A stretch of DNA of 64,000 bases from positions 91,348,723 to 91,412,722 of the forward strand of contig CM049309.1 in NCBI GenBank assembly GCA_026874595.1, given 5' to 3'. A program made the translations under genes and the position numbers. Below are positions 12,501 through 24,500 of this stretch, in pieces. Under the pieces are notes generated by a model that did not search any database, was not told the DNA's origin, and was given only the letters and a program-made list of their open reading frames with translations. The stretch is from Sipunculus nudus. Taxonomy: Eukaryota; Annelida; Sipuncula; Golfingiida; Sipunculidae. Position 1 is the first letter of the stretch, and every line of letters begins with the position of its first letter.

Positions 12501-15500
12501 AACACACAAACAATCTTCCTTTCCTGATCAGTCATTTGAGACAATGCACCTGGTCGTCTGTACTGAGGCTGCTCTTGTCTGTCCTAACACTCACACACAA
12601 ACACACACACAGTCCTCACTTCATGAATGACCACAGACATTCCACCAGGCCCTCTTTATTCAGGCTACTCTTGTCTGTCCTAACCAACCAACCAACCAAC
12701 CAAAACCCAACCCAACCCAACCCAACCCACCCACCCATCCACCCCACCCCACCCCAACCCACCCCACCCCACCCCACCCCACCCACCCACCCACCCACCC
12801 ACTCACTTCATGAATGACCACAGATGATCCACCAGGCCCTCTGTATTCAGGCTGCCCTTGTCTCTCCTTACACCACACTCACACACACACACACACACGC
12901 ACACACATAATCCTCACTTCATGAATGACCACAGACGATCCACCAGGCCCTCTGTATTCAGGCTGCTCTTGTCTCTTTTGGTGAAGATGACAGCATCCAC
13001 CAGCATCCTCATCACCCTGTGTCTGTAATATAAAGCAGTCATCATGTTCATCTTAAACTTGCCAACACCTCCACAAAGTTAGAGCATTTACTTTAGGTTG
13101 TAAGCATTACTCAATTTTTCTCAGACACTGAGAGTACAAATGGATCTGGTTTTAGTTTTTCACTGAATGTTTTTAAGCTCTAACCAATTCCAGGCTTTGT
13201 ATTAAATCTTATGTCAAAGTTTAGATGTGGAAAGTAACAATACAAGGAGATTGGAGATAAGGTAAGGTCCTAATATTATTGACCAAACCCATGGGGGAAT
13301 TCCCTATAACTATGTTGCAAATCCTTTGTTACCTGACGTAAACCTCTGGATCCTCTTCCACCAGATCCATCAGCCATTGTAGGACGTCATTATTCTGTTC
13401 ATCTGAAAGTGATCCAAACAACAACTGATCCATGGGCCAAGATGCTCAGCTGATATTTTCAGTTTTTTTTGTCTGTTTCTAATGTTATGGATGGGTTTTG
13501 ATTAAATTTAGTGGAAATGTGCATCTTGTCAGAAGAACAATCTCGGTCAAGGTGTGGATGCTGGATCTTGTATAACATTTATACATCTGTAGGTTACCGG
13601 TCATTTGGGCTGCCATCTGGAGATGGAATACATTATTATTCTGACTGGTGGTCTTGATGTGTCATAATTTTTATTGAAGTTTGAAGCTGACCTGGATACC
13701 AGTATTGCATTAATGAATGTACATTGTCTCTTAACTGTCTAGTTCCTGTGTGAGACTGTCTACATTGTCTCTTTACTGTCTAGTTCCTGTGTGAGCCTGT
13801 CAACACTGTCTCTTTACTGTCTAGTTCCTGTGTGAGACTGTCTTCATTGTCTCTTTACTGTCTAGTTCCTGTGTGAGTCTGTCTACATTGTCTCTTTACT
13901 GTCTAGTTCCTGTGTGAGCCTGTCTACATTGTCTCTTTACTGTCTAGTTCCTGTGTGAGCCTGTCTGCATTGTCTCTTTACTGTCTAGTTCCTGTGTGAG
14001 CCTGTCTACATTGTCACTTTACTGTCTAGTTCCTGTGTGAGCCTGTCTACAATGTCACTTTACTGTCTAGTTCCTGTGTGAGCCTGTCTACATTGTCACT
14101 TTACTGTCTAGTTCCTGTGTGAGCCTGTCTACAATGTCACTTTACTGTCTAGTTCCTGTGTGAGCCTGTCTATGTTGTCTCTTTACTGTTTTCCTGTGTG
14201 AGCCTGTCTACTATTCTTTTAGTGCGTGTTCAGGTTCTTACCTTTGACATAATCTACCAATGCTTCCAGGGCAACCAATCGCACATCCAAAAAGTTCCCA
14301 TGACCAGCATAAGTTTTAAAGATGTCTGCTCCACTGGGAACATGGCCAAATTTCTGAAGCTTTCGAATAGCTCTCAAACAGCTGTAATACATTTAAATAA
14401 AACATTTACATAGGTCTCTCAGTACAGATGAAATTGGATGCAACATTTCATGTATGTACACTCAGAAACAGGCTTAGCAGTTTATACCATGTATTCTTCA
14501 TCTGATCTTGTGATCTACTAAGGCAAAAAACTTATACTCATTTTTAAATAAACAATAAGATTGGGTCTCATTTTTGTTTGATGGTATTCAAATGTAAAAT
14601 TTTGTCCAATGAAGAAAATATATTTGCATGCTTTCACTATTTTCATACTTCTGACAGTTCGGCCATCGCGGCCCATCAGCAAAGATCATGATTTTAAAGA
14701 AACTTCCAGTATACTTTTTTGCAATTAAAATTTAAATATGAAATCTCAATAAAAGATTACATTAGATTAAAAGAAATATCTAATGTTTTTCCTATTAAAC
14801 TATCTGGGATCTTGTTAAAATATGCGTGACCATCATGCATTTAGAGGGGGAATCCCCAATTTCATGACTGTCGACAGGGTGTGTGTATTCATGATTCACT
14901 GCGAGATTTTGACACCCTTAGTACTTTATAATCTGGTTTCCAGGTTAATTTTACACATAAAAGAAATAAAAATGTCACATATTTCGAAGATCCTTTCAAA
15001 TTTTTTACTTATTTGACATATACATCATTTATTATCTCTTATATTTTATCCATTGGTTGTCATTTCTATGCCAGTGCATGAGAAATAATGATATTTCACG
15101 CTATTTTTATGGCAAAAAAAAAATAAAAATAAACAGCCGCCTGCCCGCATTATAATCCCAAAAAAGTTCCTGAGAAACATATACTTAATTTTTTTTATCT
15201 TAATATTTCTGTGAAGGAAAGGGAAATTATACTTCTTCAAAACTGCTTCTCCATATTTAATGTTTCATTAAGTTCAAAGCTTAATCAAAGTTTTTATTTT
15301 TGTCCAGATGCATATTCTGCAGATAAAGTATTATTAAATGAAGTATTATATTATTAGTCAGTAGAATAAAATAATTAATTAACATTAATACTAAATTGAA
15401 TAAAATACTAAACTCTAAATAATAAAGTATTTAAGCATTTTATTTCAAAACAATTTCAATGTGTTCATGCATTAACAGCACTTAGACCAGTTTGAATATC

Positions 15501-18500
15501 CATAAATATCCAACAATCAGGGCAAATGGCCTGAAGCAAACATCAGTCACTGCTAAAGACCTGCACACACAGCAGTACAGCAGTAGCTCTTACTGGCCAC
15601 AGGAATCCCTGACGTTTTGAGCATTCATAAGGCACATGCACAAGATGGTTTCCATTTATCATAATGGTTCTATTATTAATTCATTTTGAACACCACTTTC
15701 TAAACAGAATTCTGATGGTTTTGATGATTTGATTCATAACTTTATTCTTGTGGTGTCTGACCTGACAGTCACTGTCATCTTGTAACAAGGCAGCAGCTTC
15801 TCCAGGTTCAGGCAGCGTGTTACTTCTTCAAGAATGGCCTTGGTATCAGCAGACAAAAAATCTGTGCTGGGTGCTTGTCTGCAAAACACAAACAAATACT
15901 GACTTGACAGTCCATGAGCAAAACTACACAGTGATAAATACACACATCAAATTTTCTGGATTAATGCTGTATTGATTATTCCTCCATATAAAGCTAGGTC
16001 AAATGTTTTTTGTTTATGTGTGGATGATTTGTCAGCATAATCATGAATTCTAAATAGTTATATTCACTACACAGTACATATCTCAGAAAAGACCAAAACA
16101 GATGTGTAACCACCAGGCCATACCAATGGTGTACCTAAACCTGATGTACAGAAAACATTGGTCTTCCTAAAAAGGATGTACAGAAAACATGCAAATGATG
16201 TCATATCCTGTATCTTCCATAGACAGAGTGACTACTGTAAACTTACCCTGTCACAGTGACTAGTGTTACAGCAGGTGTGATGTAGAGATGGTATACTTAC
16301 CCTGTCACAGTGACCAATGTCACAGCAGGTGTGATGTAGAGACTGTAAACTTACCCTGTCACAGTGACTAGTGTCACAGCATGTGTGATGTAGAGATGGT
16401 ATACTTACCCTGTCACAGTGACCAATGTCACAGCAGGTGTGATGTAGAGACTGTAAACTTACCCTGTCACAGTGACCAGTGTCACAGCAGGTGTGATGTA
16501 GAGATGGTATTCTTACCCTGTCACAGTGACCAATGTCACAGCATGTGTGATGTAGAGACTGTAAACTTACCCTGTCACAGTGACTAGTGTTACAGCAGGT
16601 GTGATGTAGAGATGGTATTCTTACCCTGTCACAGTGACCAATGTCACAGCATGTGTGATGTAGAGACTGTAAACTTACCCTGTCACAGTGACTAGTGTTA
16701 CAGCAGGTGTGATGTAGAGATGGTACACTTACCCTGTCGCAGTGACCAATGTCACAGCATGTGTGATGTAGAGACTGTAAACTTACCCTGTCACAGTGAC
16801 TAGTGTCACAGCAGGTGTGATGTAGAGATGGTATACTTACCCTGTCACAGTGACCAATGTCACAGCATGTGTGATGTAGAGACTGTAAACTTACCCTGTC
16901 ACAGTGATTAGTGTTACAGCAGGTGTGATGTAGAGATGGTATACTTACCCTGTCACAGTGACCAATGTCACAGCATGTGTGATGTAGAGACTGTAAACTT
17001 ACCCTGTCACAGTGACTAGTGTTACAGCAGGTGTGATGTAGAGATGGTACACTTACCCTGTCACAGTGACCAATGTCACAGCATGTGTGATGTAGAGACT
17101 GTAAACTTACCCTGTCACAGTGACTAGTGTTACAGCAGGTGTGATGTAGAGACTAAACCTCCCTGTTACAGTGACAAGTGTCACAGAATGTGTGATGTAG
17201 AGACTGTAAACTTACCCTGTCACAGTGACTAGTGTTACAGCAGGTGTGATGCAGAGACTAAACCTCCCTGTCACAGTGACAAGTGTCACAGCATGTGTGA
17301 TTTAGAGACTGTAAATTTACCATGTCACAGTGACTAGTGTCACAGCAGGTGTGATGTAGAGACTGTAAACCTTCCTGTCACAGTGACCAGTGTCACAGCA
17401 GGTGTGATGTAGAGACTGTAAACTTACCCTGTCACAGTGACCAGTGTCACAGCAGGTGTGATGGTGTTTGATAAAGCATCAAGCAAAGCTGCTCTGTAGT
17501 AGTTGTCAGAAAACTGTAACAATAAATACAAAACTTTTACAACACACAGTTCAGATCATTTTTGCAAAATGATGTTAATTTATGTAAAACCTTTATAATT
17601 ACACAATATACTCTAGGGCTAGTCCATCTGAAGATAACACAGCCTATACAGCATCATTTTTTGTGACCTTACTATGGTGCTATTTACAGATATATTTACT
17701 TATACACATGAACAGAAACCCATGAATCTGAGACCCCTATAGGATAGTAGGATATGGCTGGGGAAACGATGTTGATCATGTCTGGTAATGTTGTGTTTAT
17801 CTTTATTATAAGTTGTTTAAATCAGTAGGTTGGTTTGTTTATGTATCAAGGCTCCCTGAACTGTGGTTTATGATTAGCTGACGGAAGATTCTGGATACTT
17901 CTGGGAGGCTTACCCAGAGAACTGTGAAGATAGTTCTGGAAGTACTGTTTGTGAGACTGGAACAAGTCAATGTTGTAAGCCATTTGTGATGTATTCGGAA
18001 ATAAACTTGGTTTGTAGCAACCCCTAGACTCAAGATTTTTTTTACTTTTGTGTGAAAGTTCCAAGGAATATGTCTGTTACAATGAGTTGAGACAACCGGG
18101 ACACTTTCAACAGTTTCATGATAGTTATATATGAACAATTCTCATGAGCTGAGACTAACAGATCAATGATAATAAAACACTGGGCATGGCTCTGGATTCC
18201 AACACACAGATTGATCACTTAAACTTCCATGGCTCTACCTTGTTACGACTGTTGTCATGGCCTTACCTTGTTACGACTGTTATCATTGTACTTGATCAAA
18301 TCCAAGATAAACCTGAGAACCTCTGGTGGACAGATTCCATGGACCGTCCTCAAGTTTGCCATGGCAACTGGTAAAGTCTGAAAAAAAAATTAAAGAATAT
18401 GAAATTGTTAAAAAAAAATGTTCTTTAACATGGAAAGAAAATTACGGAAACAGAAAGAGAACATACAGTAACTGATTTTTACTTAATATGGGGTCACAGT

Positions 18501-21500
18501 TCAAATAGATATTGATATAGATATGGCAAATTTGTATATGTTATATGCTAACACAGGAAATGATAATTTGATGAGAAGGAAGCCTCACATAGTGTACAGA
18601 TAGAGTATAAATTACAACACTGTGTGTTTAGAACAGTAGTACCAATATACAAAATACAAAGTCCATACACATATCTATGGGAACATTCTAGGTCTGATGA
18701 TTGACATGTAAGTTTTGCTGTAACAATATCCATGATCACTCCTACTCAAAACCTTGAATGGTTAATTAACTAATGCAATCCTTTAAATGTTTCAATATAA
18801 ATTTTAAAAAAAGTAGCGATTAAAACATAAACCTAGACCTTTAAAACTGATCAATGATTCTAGCTGAGAAAATCTTTATATTTCTATGAATTATTAAGCT
18901 CACCTTTTGAAGGAAATAGTGTTGGAAATTCTTGAATGAATTCTGCCTCACAATGCTTGGGCATGACTGGGAACCAAAGAACTTCTTGAACAGCGTCATC
19001 ATCGCAGGAGGCCCCGCCCATGTTGACACCATCATGTTGGCCACCTGCAAGGATCAGTCAGTAAAAACTTTCTGGTGACAACTTTTCTCTCAAATCATTT
19101 ATAGAATTTTTGACCACCTACATACAGAAGTCTTAAGTACATTTCTGACAATTTTTACTTAATGTAACAGCTGTTCCTGGACTGTGTATAATAGTTCATT
19201 GTATTGACTTTGACATAAATTCATCTCTAATTATTCAAGTGAAAAGAAATATTCAGAATCCATTTCCTGGGAGCCTAATATGTTAGGACCTTGACTTGTG
19301 CATAATAATAAGAGAACTTTGCTCCCATGCTCCTGCATGATCAAATAGATTTAAGGCAAGGCTAACACCAAACTGTCACTGAACTTTGGCAATTTTAGTC
19401 TTTACCTTGGATAAACAAACAGCAGATTCCATCCGCACCTTGTAGAAACACTTCTCATTCTCAATGGTGTCTGTAAGAGCTAGTCTGGTTGCTGGTGTGG
19501 CATATTTCTCTAATGCTTTTATGGCCTACAATCACAAATTAAACAATAGTGGGAAATTTTACACATACCTGAAATACAGAGATAGGTGACATATCATTTT
19601 CTATTAAAAGACTATTCACTCCTCATATATCAAAGAAATGCTAAACAGATTTGATAATTTTGCAAGTTGCCAAAACACATCCTTATATTACATTAAAAAG
19701 TGAAGATCAAAAGAATACTGCAAGTCTGATTTTCCCTAAAATTAATAAAAATATGATATAAGCCCTGGTAGAATAAGCTCTGCAATTCCCAATTAAATGA
19801 CAAAATAATAACTTGGTTGTTATCTATTTGAAGCCTCAGATAATCCCAAGAAATACATATTTAAACATACTGAACAGATATAATTTAATTCTTAATCTAC
19901 ACTGATAGATATGAAATATACATTTTCCAATTTTACAAATGTGATGATATTCATTCTCAAGGCTTCCACTCATAAAACTGGGAGATGTTATATCCTTCCC
20001 ACTGTCTGTCAATTCTTGTCAAAAACGGATTCTTTAAATTTTAGAAATAATCAAATCCCAGGCTTAAATGCAGGTTATTTTTTGTCTATCTCTGAAAAAA
20101 AACTGCCAATTGTGCTCATACCTGGATGAAGAATTTTGAACAACAAAATTTGTTAGTGTAATATACAAGAATGAAAATGTAATTTAACTGGAAGCAGTTA
20201 GATAAAACAATAGGTGTTGGTAGAGGTATGTATCTCTGATACCTCTGTCAGAGCCACCACACACAGACACCCACCTCTGTCTGAGCCACCACACAGACAC
20301 CCACCTCTGTCAGAGCCACCACACAGACACCCACCTCTGTCTGAGCCACCACACAGACACCAACCTCTGTCTGAGCCACCACACACAGACACCCACCTGT
20401 GTCAGAGCCACCACACACAGACACCCACCTCTGTCAGAGCCACCACACAGACACCCACCTCTGTCAGAGCCACCACACAGACACCCACCTCTGTCTGAGC
20501 CATCACACAGACACCAACCTCTGTCAGAGCCACCACACAGACACCCACCTCTGTCAGAGCCACCACACACAGACACCCACCTCTGTCAGAGCCACCACAC
20601 ACAGACACCCACCTCTTTCAGAGCCACCACACACAGACACCCACCTCTGTCAGAGCCACCACACAGACACCCACCTCTGTCAGAGCCACGACACACACAC
20701 CCACCTCTGTCAGAGCCACCACACACAGACACCCACCTCTGTCAGGGCCACCACACAGACACCAACCTCTGTCTGAGCCAGCACACACACACCCACCTCT
20801 GTCAGAGCCACCACACAGACACCCACCTCTGTCTGAGCCACCACACACACTAGGGTTGGGACGGTTACCGGTATACGGTATTATCACGATATCTGACAGC
20901 TACGGTTATCATACCGTCAACTTTCCTATTATCGCATTACCACGATATCAATTTTTGTTCACGATTTCGGTTCACAAGCAAGCCCTTGAGGTTCAAAATA
21001 GATTTATTTCAAAGAATCACATTTATTTTTATAAACCACATGTATTTGAATACACGCGTGTGGGTAGAACCGTGTGCTTACAGACTTCGGGATTAGTAGG
21101 AAATGTCCGGAAGTAACAGGATGAATCAGAGAGGACAAAAGCTTGAGAATTCCGGGAGAAAATAACATTGTAATGAAAGAGCAATAAATACACATATTAA
21201 TGCTTTTATTGCATGGAACGAAAATGTCAACATAAAAGTGTCACGGCTGAATCGAACATTCCATACGGGTTGCATATTTTGCCATATAAAATTAGGATGG
21301 TATATTTAGCCATGATTGGTATGACACGCTCTCCGAAAATTCGCCGGGATTCTCCGGCTTCTATGTAGCAATAGGAAACTGATGGAAAGTTCTGACAAGC
21401 GTGATTTGATGATGGGGGCAGGACTTCCCGCGCCTCAAGCTTGAACATCTGCAGGACCTTCATGCAACATCATTAAATGAGTCTTTCAGTGGTACTGGCA

Positions 21501-24500
21501 TAATAGGTATAAATGATATAAATACTTTACCCCTTGTATAAAATCAAGACTTTAAAGGTGGTTGTTATAAATATCATTATTGGTGGCTTATTAATGCCAT
21601 TAAATATAATTAAAAATATTGTGATATCACGGTATATCGCGATAAAATTTGAATAATTATCATGATATCAAAAACCCATATCGTCTCAACACTAACACAC
21701 ACCCACCTCTGTCAGAGCCACCACACACAGACACACCTCTGTCTGAACCACCACACAGACACCAATCTCTGTCTGAGCCACCACACACACCCACCTCTGT
21801 CTGAGCCACCACACAGACACCAACCTCTGAGCCACCACACACACCCACCTCTGTCAGAGCCACCACACAGACACCCACCTCTGTCAGAGCCACCACACAG
21901 ACACCAACCTCTGTCTGAGCCACCACACACACCCACCTCTGTCTGAGCCACCAAACACAGACACCCACCTCTGTCTGAGCTACCACACACAGAGGCCCAC
22001 CTCTGTCAGAGCCACCACACAGACACCCACCTCTGTCAGAGCCACCACACACAGACACCCACCTCTGTCAGAGCCACCACACCAACACCAACCTATGTCC
22101 GAGCAACCACAAAGACACCAAGCTGCGTCAGAGCCACCACACAGACACCCACCTCTGTCTGAGCAACCAAGCACACACACCCAACTCTGTCTGAGCCACC
22201 ACACAGACATCCACCTCTGTCAGAGCCACCACACAGACACCCACCTCTGTCTGGGCCACCACACACAAACACATCTATGTTTGAGCCACCACACACACCC
22301 ACCTCTGTCAGAGCCACCACACAGACACCTTTATCTGTCTAAGCCACCAAGCACACACACACACCTATGTCAGAGCCACCAAACAGACACCCACCTCTGT
22401 CTTAGCCACCACACAGACACCCACCTCTGTCTGAGCCACCACACAGACACACACCTCTGTCTGAGCCACCACACACATCCACCTCTGTCTAAGCCACCAA
22501 GCACACACAGACACCTATGTCAGAGCCACCACACAGACACCCACCTCTGTCTGAGCAACCACACAGACACCAACCTCTGTCTGAGCCACCACACACACCC
22601 ACCTCTGTCTGAGCCACCAAACACAGACACCCACCTCTGTCTGAGCTACCACACACTGACACTCACTTCTGTCAAAGCCACCACACAGACACCCACCTCT
22701 GTCTGACCACCACACAGACACCCACCTCTGTCTGAGCCACCACACAGACACCCACCTCTGTCAGAGCCACCACACACAGACACACCTCTGTCTGAGCCAC
22801 TACACAGACACCCACCTCTGACAGAGCCACCACACAGACACCAACCTCTGTCTGAGCCACCACACACAGACACCCACCTCTGTCAGAGCCACCACACACA
22901 GACAACCACCTCTGTCAGAGCCACCACACACAGACACCCACCTATGTCTGAGCCACCACACACACCCACCTCTGTCTGAGCCACCACACACAGACACCCA
23001 CCTCTGTCTGTGCCACCACACACACACCCACCTCTGTCTGTGCCACCACACAGACACACCTCTGTCTGAGCCACCACACAGACACCCACCTATGTCTGAG
23101 CCACCACACAGACACCAACCTCTGTCAGAGCCACCACACACAGACACCCACCTCTGTCAGAGCCACCACATGAAGACACCCACCTATGTCTGAGCCACCA
23201 CACACACCCAACTCTGTCAGAGCCATCACACAGACACCCACCTCTGTCTAAGCCATCAAGCACACACACACTCCTATGTCTGAGCCACAACACAGACACC
23301 CACCTCTGTCTGAGCCACCACACACACACACTCACCTCTGTCTGAGCCACCACACAGACACCCACCTCTGTCTGAGCCACCACACACACCCACCTCTGTC
23401 TGAGCAACAACACACAGACACATCTCTGTCTGAGCAACCACACAGACACCCACCTCTGTCTGAGCCACCACACAGACACCCACCTCTGTCTGAGCCACCA
23501 CACAGACACACACCTGTCTGAGCCACCACACACACCCACCTCTGTCTGAGCCAAAACACACAGACACCCACCTCTGTCTGAGCCACCACACAGACACCCA
23601 CCTCTGTCTGAGCCACCACACACACCCACCTCTGTCTGAGCCACCACACAGTGCCTACCTCTGTCTGAGCCACCACACAGACACCCACCTCTGTCAGAGC
23701 CAACACACACAGACACACCTCTGTCTGGACCACCACACAGACACCAACCTCTGTCTGAGCCACCACAAATAGACACACACCTCTGTCTGAGCCACCACAC
23801 AGACACCCACCTCTGTCAGAGCCACCACACAGACACCCACCTCTGTCTGAGCCACCACACACAGACACCCACCTCTGTCAGAGCCACCACACACAGACTC
23901 CCATCTATGTCTGAGCCACTACACACACCCACTTCTGTCAAAGCCACCACACAGACACCCACCTCTGTCTGACCACCACACAGACACCCACCTCTGTCTG
24001 AGCCACCACACAGACACCCACCTCTGTCAGAGCCACCACACACAGACACACCTCTGTCTGAGCCACTACACAGACATCCACCTCTGACAGAGCCACCACA
24101 CAGACACCAACCTCTGTCTGAGCCACCACACACAGACACCCACCTCTGTCAGAGCCACCACACACAGACAACCACCTCTGTCAGAGCCACCACACACAGA
24201 CACCCACCTATGTCTGAGCCACCACACAGACACCCACCTATGTCTGAGCCACCACACAGACACCAACCTCTGTCAGAGCCACCACACACAGACACCCACC
24301 TCTGTCAGAGCCACCACATGAAGACACCCACCTATGTCTGATCCACCACACACACCCAACTCTGTCAGAGCCATCAAACAGACACCCACCTCTGTCTAAG
24401 CCATCAAGCACACACACACACCTATGTCTGAGCCACAACACAGACACCCACCTCTGTCTGAGCCACCACACACACACACCCACCTCTGTCTGAGCTACCA

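Noticed and set aside
12536-12878. Pro-rich and Gly/Trp-rich ORFs
   Set aside because: Produced by CCACCC/CCAACC microsatellites and by copies of exon 12 in wrong frames.
16381-16587. His/Cys-rich repeat ORF on the plus strand (CHSDQCHSRCDVE)
   Set aside because: A frame of the 54-bp exon 8 border array on the antisense strand.
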